From Mytilisepta virgata (Eukaryota > Mollusca > Bivalvia > Mytilida > Mytilidae): a stretch of DNA of 64,000 bases. Where the stretch lies: contig CM051520.1 of assembly GCA_028015205.1 (NCBI GenBank), positions 33,657,528 through 33,721,527 of the forward strand. Direction: 5' to 3'. Below, one piece after another: positions 13,301 through 25,199 of this stretch (positions within the stretch are counted from its first letter, which is position 1; every line of letters begins with the position of its first letter). The notes under the pieces were generated by a model. That model did not search any database. It was not told the origin of the DNA and was given only the letters and a program-made list of their open reading frames with translations. The position numbers were made by a program, and so were the translations under genes.

Positions 13301-16300
13301 TCGACATAAATAAATAAATAAATAATATTATGAATAGAGCATATGGCCCAAAATATGACATTTAACATAAAACAGTCATCGTCTAACATTTTAATGTTTT
13401 ATTTTTAATCAACGTTATAATCAATTAGGTATTTTATGTTCACTGCTTTTTTTAAAATTTTGAGTCAAGAATTGTTCACCATATCTCTGAAAAGTCACAA
13501 GTTTTACAAAGAAAAAATAATTAAAGATGAACAAACATTAAAACGAACATATTGTTGGAACGACTTTCGGAATATAACATTACATCCCATACCGAAGCAA
13601 CACAAGCATACATGAAATATGGTTTTCCAAAATTACATGTATGATTGAGACTAAGGCGTCCTTTTTTGTATTTTACCGAATTTGGTAATTTTGGCATTTG
13701 AAACTGCCCTTCATCATTTTAGATTATTGTTTCACATTTTTTTTTTTGGGGAGTCGTATATTTTGGAATTTGTACAGAAAATGTATCAAATATCGGAAAG
13801 CAAGACAGTTTAATTACTGGTATTTTCTCATTTTCCTCTGTAACTTTCAAAGCCATTTAGAAAGATGTATATTATTTTAACAAGTACCACAATGACAGTT
13901 AAAGACATAATAAAGTTATGATTTTTAAATTATTGCTATACCCCACAGTTCATTAATAAATCACAACAATGTTCGTTTTTCTTTTTCTTCATATATTTTA
14001 CATGCATGTGCAATTACTTACAGTTAAAAGCAAATTCGGAGTGGTCACTATCATCCACAGCAACTATAACAATCCTCCTCTCAAGAGTCAGAGTATTCAT
14101 CGTCGCCATATTCCTATCACAAAAAAATCTGCGATTCTAGAGTCGTAAACTTCCGTTAAACTCAGATCATTTGTTTACCTTATGTACATTTCATCACTGC
14201 GAAATCGACATTGAAATCAACACCTGCAGGAATCTGCAGACAATTAACGCTGTCTTTGTTAACTCATCAATTTGCTGTGAAGTATGTGAAGAGAAATTAA
14301 TCAGTAAAATTGCAGACTGCTCCTTATTGGTTAGTTTTAAAGTAATCAGTTTATCGAGTTATAACGATAAATGATCTTCTGTTGTTTTTAAATAAGTCTT
14401 GAAATAGACGATAGTTTGTCTTTTCTCCAAGAATTAATGGACAGATAGTAATACTCTTCATGACAAGAAAATGATAAAAAGTATTGAGAACAAGCAAGTT
14501 ATTTATAACAGCGTTTGTAGGTTGTATATATATTACGTAATTGATAAATTACAGTTAGAATAAATGCATTGTCGTTTATACGATGAGAGGTGAATTTTTC
14601 ATGCACAAATACCCAGACTAATAATCAGAGGTGACACCCAAGGACCCTGACCTGCATATTGTTTCAAATTTCGAAATAATGTCGTTGTCGGATCAAAATT
14701 AACAAAAAGATTGTCAATGTATCTATCTTTGAGATAGAATTTGACAAAAGTTTTGAGAAAAAGAGAATACAGCATGTATGTCACTCTTGAATTACACGTG
14801 TACTTGTACATATTAATATGTTGTAGATGTAGAAAAAACCCTTTCGAATTCATTGAAAATATATAGAAATATCATAAAGAACCAGAGAATAATGTTCTCT
14901 TCCAACCCAAAGTCTTGTTCCCTGAATATTTATGTTAAATCCAAACTTTTCGGGAAGGGGAAAATATAATCCAGATTTAATAAATATCTCTTCCAGTGAG
15001 TAAATGTTGGTCACAAAATGCTTAGTAACTACAGGCCGCAACTAATTCAAAGTTATAGTGAAGCTTGACCATAATGACGTACATATTTCTGTAACTGTTC
15101 CACATCTACCTCCTGTTTAGCATGAACAACTGCATTTTTTCACCATCTTTAACAAGGCCATTTTTAATTTTGGGTCTAAAAATAACGTTAACTCTGAGCT
15201 TCTTTCATTTTTTGTATTTCAAAACTTTAAGAAAACAATGCATAGCTTAAAAATAGCTTCTGAATGCATTGTATGATAAAAAATTAACGACAAAAATTCA
15301 CAAATAAAGAATAATAATACTTTTGGTTACCTAAAATGCATATTGCTTTTCGAAAAAAAAAAATTAAGGTGCCGATTCTAAAAATGATAGATTATTCCGT
15401 TCTTTATTTAAGAATGGTTGAAAGATCTATAGAGCCACCAATGAAGAGTTTAGCTTTAGAAAGTTGTGACATTGCGGATGTTTTAGTATACATGTATACA
15501 AATATATATTAAAAAATTCGCGTCTAGCACCTGTCTTCTTCCACAATTACAATGTAAATAACCCGTTTATTGACAAAAAACCGACAAAATCTTGGTCTGA
15601 ACTTACATTTCCGACTTTATGAATAAGTTTGTCAAAATTGTCTCAAAAGAACTATCTGCATTCCAACGACGTACATGTACGCACGTAATTGTCGATATGT
15701 ATAATTACGAATATTTCAATGCAAAGGCTGCTTCAGTAGAAATGGATGATTATCCGCTAATCAAATATAGTGCCTTGAAGTGAGATTACAATGAAAATGT
15801 ATTTCTCTACAGTAATTGGTTATTCGGACACCCCGATAATATTGCCATCTAAACTTTTGTATTAATATCAGAATATATCTCATGTAGGTTTTTCGTCATG
15901 ATAACCTTTATATATACAGATACCAATACCAAACATGTCACATTACTATTTATAAACCTCAGTTCGCAGATTGGATTTTTCAAAATTTGAGTAGCATTAC
16001 CATTGTCAATTGTCTAATCTCTTACTAGCAGACAGATGCAATTATCTATGTTGTAACTGAAACCATTGAACCCAACTAATTTTGTTCAATCATGTCATCA
16101 AGACAACGAAAACGTTTCGTCGATGGAATTTCCGATCTAAAGGGGCGATAACTCTTCCTATGATATTTTCTTACATCAGGGTTGATAAAATAAGCAGAAA
16201 GTGCATGAAAAATATGTTAGAAATGTTAAAGATTTTAGAATTAGTCTTAGTTAGTCAACTGAAATTTTAATTTTTTCAAATGTTCAACTCCGTTAATTTT

Positions 16301-16500
16301 TCTATTGGAAATTCCAGTCAGAATAAAAAAACCTTTGTAAACAAATGTAAAATTCTTATCTTTTAATATTGGACGACTCAACAAGGATAATTAACCATAA
16401 AAATTTGTTATAATCCATTCCACGAACTAAGGTGTAGTAATCTTAAGCATTATTAAAGAAAAATCTTACCTGTTATTTCAAATGACATTTACAACTTTTA
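10390..16500. other. Long intergenic stretch without supported gene
   Basis: AT-rich DNA with only short frames. A less AT-rich block at about 11870-12060 and two adjacent minus-strand frames at 14599-15041 (84 and 63 codons) stand out slightly. They have no domain I recognise and no convincing splice structure. Poly(A) runs occur near 13082-13106. Confidence 0.35.
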
Positions 16501-16514
16501 ATGCCAAAAACATT

Positions 16515-16645
16515 TTCCCTCCGAAGGTCGGTGGTTCTCTCCGGGTACTCCGGCTCCCCCACCAATAAAAACTGGCCACCGCGAAATAGCCAAATGTTCT
16601 GAAAACGACGTAAAACCCAAACTAAATAAAACAAACAAACAAAGA
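16515..16645 (+). mobile_element. SINE, 5'-truncated copy
   Basis: Matches the core and 3' half of the intact SINE at 47259-47517: GAAGGTCGGTGGTTCTCTCC, then CCACCAATAAAAACTGGCC, then GCGAAATAGCCAAATGT, followed by an A-rich (AAAC)n tail. The tRNA-like head is missing, as expected from aborted target-primed reverse transcription. Confidence 0.85.
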
Positions 16646-16649
16646 AAGA

Positions 16650-19390
16650 ATCGAATATCTGTTGTTTTACTAGGGATTCAGTAGTAAAATAATGTGAAAG
16701 AAGGTCTTTTTTTTATAAATATTAAGGTTCTGTATTATAGAGTTTAAAGCTATGAAATCATGTTTCATTGTGGTATCAAACTGTCCACTACAAGCGTGAG
16801 CATACATATATTTGTCTGTTTATAGTTGTCTAGACCTGAAGGTAGTTTCTTAAATAAGGCAATGTGTCGACTAATCTTCAATACTGAAAGCAGTTTCTTA
16901 AATAAAGACAATCCTGTAAAATTGTTCTGTATTCAACAAACATGATACACTTTGAATACTTATAAGAAGACGTCTCGAATCAAATCATTTGGTGTTGAGA
17001 CCTATTAGAATTTCAGGTTTGAACTGGCAGAGCCAAAGTAAAAAACTTTAAAATGCTGTTCTTTGTTGATGGCAAAGATTGAGGGACCATTATGAAGGAG
17101 GACATCACCTTCGTTCGTAAGTCCGGTGACCAAACTTCTCATTTTTAAAATTTATGGTCATTACATTTACATACGATTTAAAGAGGCTCGTAATCTTCTT
17201 GCAAAGAACTTGTTTTAAAATAAAAAAATAATAACGTTTCAGTCAAAATCTGAATTTGTTTCTAGGGGCTTGTTCGATATCGAGTATTAAGAATGTTACC
17301 AATTTCTAAAAAAAAAAGTGAGAATCCGTTATCACGTTGATTGTCGTTTCTTCACGTTTTATCTTGTCGAGAAATTTCTGTTTTCTTATCAGTTGTTATT
17401 TTTATTTTCTTCTTTTTACCCCTGGCTGCTGATTTTGGGTTTGATGTCGCTTACGCTCTTTTTAAAGACTTTCAGTGTGCCTTTTAAAAATTTTATTTGA
17501 TGACAGCCCCGCCTCAAAATGAAGGCATAAAATATAATGGTATCCAATATTTTGCTGTTCTACGGCCAATGACGGTAGCAGCTCTATGTTTTCTACTTTC
17601 CCTTGCGCTATAACAATTCTCTTTTGTCCCTTGACGAATACATACATTGTACCATTGAGAGATTACACCATTTGTGGAACCACATGGCGCTATTTTGTTA
17701 GCATCAAAGTTACAAATCTATTTAATGATCATCTTCGAACAAAGGCTGTGCACCCGGAAGACGGATTGATAGGTATAATTTTCATTACCTTCACATCTTT
17801 TATGAGGAAAATATTTCTATTGAGTTAGAAAACAAAACACTGACTTTGGTAACGTTATTATCTATGATCATTGCTTATGTAGCGTATTCCCTTACCTTGG
17901 CCGAAGTGCATGTAAAAGCAAAACGTACCGCAGTTTGAGAACTTATACCGTCAAATCTATTCTGAACAGAATATTCAACATTTTCCACGCCTGTCTATAG
18001 CTAGAAGCAAATTCTACCATTTTCCGACGTTTAAATAAAGATATTAGCCACTCTTGACATTTTTATACGCCTTTTATACGCCTCTAAATGCTGTGGCCAA
18101 ACATATTACAACAAATATGGTTGACGTCACTGATCTTAAATGATTACGTAAGATGTTTGAGTACAGTGACGTCGGAATAATTTATGAAGGGGGAACATAT
18201 TTCTTGGTTATTATTCCAATGATCACGGGGAGTTTGTAAACGTTTTCTGGTAAAATTTTAGGGTGTAAATATTCAGAATTGTCAATAGATATGAAAAACA
18301 GGATAAAAAATAGTAAAATTGCACAAGCATGGAAAATTTATCGGTCTGGCGTAGGACGTGTTCTGAAGAAAATTCCGATCAAAAGGAACCATTTAAAATT
18401 TTAACTTCAGAAATTTAAGGAAACTTCCAGTTAGAAAAGGAAAATGACTTCTTCGTTCCGTTGGAGTTGTCGCACTTTGACTGTGATGTGTGCCGAAGAT
18501 TAGCTGTGTTTGTTTTTCAAATGTCTTACTGCATTTAAGTGACAGTTAATAATTAACCATACCTTAATAATTTAACGCTTGGTATAAAAATTGTTTTCCT
18601 TGATGCATGTATAAATAATCAAATAAGCAGGTTTTAATGAGTAAAGTACCTTACAGAAAAGCCTGTCGCCAATCAGTGAAGGTCAAATGAAGCTAACCCA
18701 TAATATAATGCAAACACCATGGGAACAGCGTATATATTGCTGTTCTTCATCGAACACTTGTAGACTGCCACTAGAGTACATGTAGCTTATTAATTGTGTA
18801 TTGGTAAAGTATCTGGACAACAATACATGGAGATCAGGATCGTAAAATTGATGTTCGTGGAATGAGGCAAAAAGACAAATTCGTAGGTTCTTAATTTCGT
18901 GGATTTATAAAATAAAAAAAAATAAAAAAATAAATAAAATGAGGCCAGTTAAAATTAATGAAGAGTGTTTAAAATCGAATGTTGAATAAAGCCAACACGT
19001 GCAATCAACGCTATCGTTATCATCTTAAATTTTGGAAAATAAAAAGTTGTCAGAACAATATTTGCTGCCCAAGCTAAAAACAAAATCAAAGAAACTTATT
19101 AACAAGATTAATTAATTATTAAAACCTTATAAATACTTTACTAGGACATCGTTTACATCATTTGGAGTATATATTTATTTTCAATAATTGATCTAAGCCC
19201 AAATCTCTTCCTGTAGAAAACTAAAATATTCTTCCCTGCCAAAATACTCATCTGTTTGAGATATATTTAGTAAAGATCAAACGATGATATTGCATTCGTT
19301 GAATTTTTAAATTCGTGGACTGTGTTATCCACGAAATCCACGAAAATTGGTGAGGCCCCTCATTAAATGTTAAATATTTAATAACAATTG
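16650..19390. other. Intergenic, nothing recognised
   Basis: No supported exon. Two TGACGTC-containing sites flank a short inverted arrangement at about 18121-18175. They resemble cAMP-response elements but have no gene beside them. An AAAT-rich run lies at about 18911-18940. Confidence 0.35.
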
Positions 19391-19394
19391 CCTA

Positions 19395-20525
19395 AGCTTC
19401 ATATAAAGATTCATCAAAATCCATTGAAGCGTTTAGGAGGAGTTTTGATTACAAGTTAAACATGAACCACAGGTTCCCAGGAGCCTGTACGCTCACTTGA
19501 TATTTCAATTTGTTCATTGACAAAGGACCTTGAGATTAACATCCAAGCCATGTTTGGTTTCAATCCATTTAACAATTTGGAAGAGGAAGCCATTGTATGT
19601 AATTCTCATAGGGTCTTATGTTAAACTAAGTCTTCCGCTGACAGCCATCATGGATGACAGATTGACAGAAAAGTAACTTATTCAGAACATCATATGGAAC
19701 ATTCACGCATTCAATCCATCCAGTGGTTCTCTAGAAGAAGATTTTTGTATGTATGTCCCATAGTGTACATGTACGTTATATGTTCAACTAAGTCCCCCGC
19801 TGGCAGCCATCTTAGATGACGGATCAGCATCAAAGTAACAACACTTAGTCGGCACCCCATAAGAAACATTCATGCCATGTTTGGTTTTAATCCATTTAGT
19901 GGTTCTCTAGAAGAAGATTTTGTACGTATTTCCCATAGGGTCCTATGTTATGCTAAGTTCCCCGCTGGCGGCCATCTTGGATGACGGATGACCAACAAAG
20001 TAACAACACTTAGTCATCACCTCATAAGGAACATTCATGCCATGTTTGGTTTCAATCCATTCAGGGGTTCTCTAAAAGAAATTCAAAATGTGAAATGTTG
20101 ACGGACGGACGGACGACAGACGACGGATGAAAAGTGAAAGCAATAGCTTACATGACCCTTTGGGTAAGATGAGCTAAAATAAACCCCTTAAGTTGGATTG
20201 GCTCCGTCTGCAAGGATTCGGCAATTCACAATCTACATATGATGCTCAACCTTCATCAAAATCCATTGAACGGTTTAGGAGTTGCGCTTACAAGCTTTAA
20301 ACATGTAAACCCTTAAGTTGGATTATATCCCTTTGCAAGCACACGGCGATAATTATATTGCTTCTTGCACATCTACATATGATGCCTAACCTTCATATAA
20401 AGTTTGATCAAAATCCATTAAACGGTTTAGGAGGAGTTGTGCTTACAAGACATTCTGACAGACAGACAGAAAGGGTGATTCCCATATACCCCCCAAAACT
20501 TTGTTGCGGGGGCTATAATGAGAAA
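19395..20525 (+). mobile_element. Tandem-unit repeat element ending in ATACCCCCC block
   Basis: Units of roughly 125-200 bp share AAACCCTTAAGTTGGATT, ACATCTACATATGATGC and CAAAATCCATT-ACGGTTTAGGAG (units near 20189 and 20314; a partial unit at 19400-19465). It ends with GATTCCCATATACCCCCC and GGGGGCTATAAT near 20520, like the element ending at 32720. A Helentron-like element is inserted inside it at about 19466-20176. Confidence 0.55.
19466..20177 (+). mobile_element. Helentron-like (HINE-type) element, short copy
   Basis: The 5' end is a palindromic AGGTTCCCAGGAGCCTG followed by GCTCACTTG. The centre has about four units of 164-165 bp (GCCATC...TGGATGAC anchors at 19646, 19808 and 19973). 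A GACGGACGG microsatellite follows, then a 3' hairpin AGCTTACATGACCCTTTGGG...GAGCT at 20145-20175. Subterminal inverted repeats, a central minisatellite, a microsatellite and a 3' hairpin are the hallmark layout of non-autonomous Helentrons. It is the diverged relative of the 42101-45202 element. No coding capacity. Confidence 0.7.
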
Positions 20526-22100
20526 AAAATCCTTTCCATATGGTTTCAATGGAAACTATGAACAGCTGCAGCCATAGGTTGAGGGGATGAACTTTAACCA
20601 AAAGTGGATGGTTTGTATAGGGCCTTTTTGTCATCAATTCTGCAAAATTTTAAAAAATTTCATAATGAAGTTACAGAGCAGACGATTTTTGAAAATTGGC
20701 CAACAAAAATCAAAGATGGTCTCTGGTGATCCTAGGTAGTTATATTTCATCTTCCTATTTTATTTGTTTTAAACTCGGTAATCAATTAATCATAAATACA
20801 GTCCTTGATAATCAAATAATCATGAAATATCTGGTCTAGTAATAAAAAAATCACTAAAAAACAACCAATTAATCACATAATCAAAAACCCTACGAGGAGG
20901 CTCATTGGTGTACCAAGAATAATAAGTATTTCACAGTAGCTTAATTTGGACCAAAGGTTTAAGGCAGGAATTACATGTACTGTATGTAGATACATATTTC
21001 TCAATGCATGTAACATCTATCAAATAACATGCAAGTCTGTCGATAAAATTTTACAGAGTCATTACCGTTACGTTTTATGCAAAATCCGGTACATCTGGAA
21101 GAATCACGTGGTCATTTTTGATCCGGATAAACTTATTATTGTTATGATATCAAATATGAAAATCCTTGACATGGTTATCTCTTAGATTCAAGTACGTGTT
21201 TATAACATATCATGCGCTTTAATTGTGTTACGCTTAAGTGGGTACATTCAAATTATTATATTACAGTGTGTCTTAGATTGCAGTCATTGACTTTTTCATT
21301 GACCTTAATATAAGCCATCTTTCTTTGGTTGTAAATTTTTAGTTACAAGGAGCCTGGATGTAGATTTGTTTACAAAGTAGTCCTACACGAAATGAAAAAA
21401 TTATGCAGTTCATTTTATACGAAGCAGAAAAAGATCTGAAAAAACACAAGTTTAAATACATTCATACATATAGCTCACCTTTTTCGTCATCCGGCGTAGG
21501 CAATCAGCCCGCAGTATTCTACATTTTTATATTTTTATGCGATAAAAGGTCGTAGCCCGCCCTTCTAGCTTCTGAAGAAGGGGTCATATACTATATTTTA
21601 AAAGTAAAAGCATTTCAGAAGTTCTAAATAATGCACGGTTTCAGAAGTTCTATATATTGCACGATAAGTGTTCTCACGTCACAACTTGCTGCCTGAAATA
21701 AATACGTATCGGACGAGGCGTCAGCCGAGACTCGATACGAATTTTTTTCAGGAACTCCATATATTTCCGTATCCCCCCTGTAACTGACTGTATAATGAAT
21801 TTATCCCGGCAATGAAATTTTTAAATCAGGAATTTTTCATATTATGGCAGTTAGTATGTTTTTTTGTTTTTTTTAAATTTTTGTGGGATGGAAAAAAAAC
21901 AAAACTAATATTATAAAGTTTAAAACAATTTGTTAACAGAAAAAAGTGAAAGCGAATCACGTGAATTCAAGGAAGGGGGAACAGATCGCGCAGACGGGAT
22001 ACAAAAAAAATTCGGGGCATGTAGCGAATCACGTGATTTCGAGGAAGGGGTTTCAATAATTGATAAGGACACATTGTAGCCAATGGAAAACAGTATTTTT
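20525..22100. other. Intergenic, mostly unrecognised
   Basis: No supported gene. Local short repeats include CATTTCAGAAGTTCTA-type pairs near 21612-21655 and two GCGAATCACGTGA blocks near 21953 and 22024. The latter are followed by similar GAAGGGG sequence, suggesting a small duplicated motif. Confidence 0.35.
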
Positions 22101-22116
22101 AAGAGAGTCAGATAAA

Positions 22117-22353
22117 TAATTATATAACATAGTTGGCGCTGCCAGTTATAGTTTCAGGTGACATGTATTCATTTTAATATCTTTCTACTACAGTTTTATT
22201 TGTTTTGTTTTAGTTGGGATTTTATGCCGTTTTTATATAATTATATAACATGGTTGACATATTGCCAGTTATAGTTTCATGTGACATGTATTCATATTTA
22301 CATTTTGTTTCTACTGTTTTATTTTTTTTCGTTTTAGTTGGGGTTTTATGCCG
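22117..22353. repeat. Direct duplication of about 118 bp at a SINE 3' end
   Basis: ATAATTATATAACAT at about 22117 and 22239 begins two similar copies (GCCAGTTATAGTTTCA, GACATGTATTCAT, TTTTAGTTGGG-TTTTATGCCG). The second copy runs into the minus-strand SINE at 22335. The first carries only the SINE's 3' tip. Likely a local tandem duplication after SINE insertion. Confidence 0.75.
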
Positions 22354-23275
22354 TTTTCAGAACATTTGGCTATTTCGCGGTGGCCAGTTTGTATTGGTGG
22401 AGGAAGACGGAGTATCCGAAGAGAACTACCGACATTCGATAGGAATATTGGCAATCCTTGTCAATTAAGATCGATGTCGAACATATCCCACTCGAGATTC
22501 GAACTCACAACCTCAGTGTTGACAGGCTAGTGATCGTTAGTAGTCATGACGAACTACCTAGACAGGGCCGTAACTAGGCATCGGAAACAGACGTGGCAAG
22601 GGTCTGGTCGCCGCCGAGCGCGGCCCCCAGGTTAATGAGGGGTCCAGGGGGCGACGCCCCCCCTCCCGTTCGAAAATTGTAATATTAGGGTTCGAAATAA
22701 ATCTTGTTACATCCGTTTTTGTTTCATATTTATCGTATGAAGAACTGCATTAGGCCGGCTGACAGATAATTGCCTCGAATTTTGTACCATCAAACATGCA
22801 TTTACAGTAGGATACATGTTTGACAGTAGAACATGCGGGACAAGTGTGTGTGGTCAACGCTTCATTAATAATAACACACATTTTAATAACACTTTAATAA
22901 AGAGTGAAACCTAGTCACTGTCTGTGAATGCTAGGCTGGGAAACCAAAATCTCTGACGGTCGAACTTTCCAAGAGATTTTTTCGCGGGAAATAAATAATT
23001 GCAGAACCAGATGCTGGTCTACTGGCGATGGTAATCAGGCAGAGAGTTCGATACCTAACGTCGTTGAATAAAAGTACAGAAGATGCACGTCAACATTAAT
23101 TACTATTCTTGATATGAAAATGCAAGGATGTTTTATACCCGTGCTTGCCTAGCTTTCTCTATTTTCTTTTTTTTATTCTTCTTATTATTTTTTTGCCAGA
23201 AATTTAGACGAGGCAATTGCCTCGTCTGCCTCAACGGTAGTTACGGCCCTGCAAGACCACTCGGGCAAAGAGTCA
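22325..23275 (-). mobile_element. SINE (minus strand), split by an inserted transposon
   Basis: 22325-22562 is the reverse complement of the 47259 SINE, from its 3' end to the start of the tRNA-like region (ending AACTACCTAGA). The sequence resumes at about 23253 with AGACCACTCGG, which matches the SINE's remaining 5' A-box side, before decaying. The 689-bp inverted-repeat element at 22563-23251 sits exactly between the two parts. Confidence 0.75.
22563..23251. mobile_element. CAGGG-ended MITE nested in a SINE
   Basis: It begins CAGGGCCGTAACTA and ends TAGTTACGGCCCTG, a 14-bp perfect terminal inverted repeat. CTAGA before and CAAGA after may be a degraded 5-bp target duplication. The left end carries a GC-rich GCCGCCGAGCGCGGCCCCC and GGGGGCGACGCCCCCC hairpin block. 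The right end carries GAGGCAATTGCCTCGTC. CAGGG termini suggest a hAT-like origin, but hAT elements make 8-bp duplications, so the superfamily is uncertain. No transposase. Confidence 0.7.
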
Positions 23276-23655
23276 AAATCATCTGAAATGTAGTTGAAGG
23301 ATGCAGAATTACATTTATTCAAGTAAACTATCAACAGTTGATATATGGATAGAGATTGCCAGGTGAACGTTACAAGCCTCTGCTTATACTGTAGAATTAG
23401 TATGGCATCAATTTTATGGACGACATGTGCACATTTCCTCGATTTATTACTCATCAGGTGTGCTTACGTCCTAAATAATAATCCAAAACTTTTACCCTTT
23501 TGGTCACTTTGGATTTTTTTAAAATCTTTTTTCAATTTGCTCTTCAAAGTTTTGGAGAAACCATCTATGTACGTAAATGATATGCATGTATCAGTTTATG
23601 TAAATTTTGTACATGTTTTCTATAAACCAAAATAAAATATTGCTACTATTTATAT

Positions 23656-23765
23656 AATACTGTTGTGTTTAGCATTAACTATACGAAAATAGTAGCCAAG
23701 TTTGAAAACATTGTGCAAGACCCGAAGGCTACTACTTCGCATAGTCAATGCTAAACACAACATTA
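23656..23765. repeat. Short inverted repeat (foldback)
   Basis: Arms with TGTTGTGTTTAGCATT and AATGCTAAACACAACA plus the inner GTAGCC/GGCTAC pairing surround a loop of roughly 30 bp. Looks like a small palindromic MITE. Confidence 0.7.
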
Positions 23766-23769
23766 TTGT

Positions 23770-25180
23770 TATTATTATACTAACTGTCAATAATCGTTTG
23801 AAATTTAACGCGCAGATTGCCTATCATAAAACGCTGTGAAGATTCAGATATGAATAATGATTATCTCCGCCTACTCGCGTGAATAGAACGTTGATTAATA
23901 TATATGTATATCAGGCCACTACTATTGAGGATAGCAGTAGTGACCATCAGAAGATATATCAATTCTATGCCAAATTAAAGTATTCTAATTATCAAAGGAC
24001 ATTGTTTAATGTCTTTGATTTGACCCGACCGTGGTTGGTTCTGTTCCGTTACGGTTTCGATTATTATTTCGAAACAAAGTTCAAAGTTCAAGGTTTTATT
24101 GATATAAAATCGATTCAAAATCCACCATAGTCATAGGATTATCATCAAATACATTGCATACAAAATAATAAGACAAACATATACATTCTCAAAAGCTATA
24201 CAAGGAAAGAACTGCAAAATGACTGAAGAATACACAATACAAAATTGACTAAAAAGTATATAATTGTAAAACTGAACTAACATCAAACTATAAAAAGACA
24301 AACAGACTTACGGGGCTACGCACAGTTTGTGGATAAAATATACATACATTTAATGACATGAGGTCACTACGAAGTGAACCCTCTTCGAACGCGAACATAT
24401 CCGAAATATATATAAAAAAAAAGGAAAAAGAAAACAACACAACACAACTGACATAGAATTTATCATTTAAGTTTGTGTAAACTTTGCATGAGAGAAGAAG
24501 GGTCGCTTCAAGTAATTTTTTGGTACGGAGGTGCCACAGTCTGGAAGAGTGAAAACACCCCCAATCATATATTGACATTTCCATAAATCCCCACCCAGTT
24601 ATCCCCACTAACATATCCTAACGTGAAACTTCCACCCCAATACTATATTTGACAGCTGACAAAATGGGCCAAATCAGGCGGCAAATTGTCTGTATATACA
24701 AGTATATAGGAAGTGACCCCCACCGCGGGTGAAAATTCGGTACACAAAGAAAAAGTTGGCTTGACCGTATAGCCCGAACAGAAGATTTTTCGGCGAGTGA
24801 GCGTAGCAAAACGAGCCAAAAAGCTTCATATTGTGTCGAGCTGCTTATATTCTAAAATATTTGTTTGAAGAAAACTTGATGATAAATTTATCGTATTGTT
24901 AACTAGCAATCTTAATAGAATTTCTTACTTTTCAATGGCCATCCGCCTATAACCGGATGTTTTCCTGATATATTCGGGTCAACGTTGGGTCAAACATTAT
25001 GACGTCGCTGAAATATTCGGGTCAGCTCATATTAGGGTCGGGTCAACTCTTTACGACGACACAGTGCCGAAATACGGGAAATTCTGAAGGCCTCAGCAGG
25101 TCGATATAGCCATGGGGAAATATGATAAGAAATGTTACGGCAATGGGAACAGGTCCAACATCATCTTAGATATTGGAACA
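23770..25180. other. Intergenic, no supported gene
   Basis: Contains AAAGTTCAAAGTTCAAGG near 24079, which could be the tail of a degraded LINE, and overlapping frames at 23879-24809. No domain is visible in any of them. Confidence 0.3.
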
Positions 25181-25199
25181 CTGTAACGGTCAATTAATT

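Noticed and set aside
14599..15041. Two adjacent minus-strand frames (84 and 63 codons) as a gene
   Set aside because: No recognised domain, no clean splice junction linking them, and stop-interrupted.
18121..18175. Paired TGACGTC sites as a cAMP-response promoter
   Set aside because: No gene start nearby and such short matches are expected by chance.
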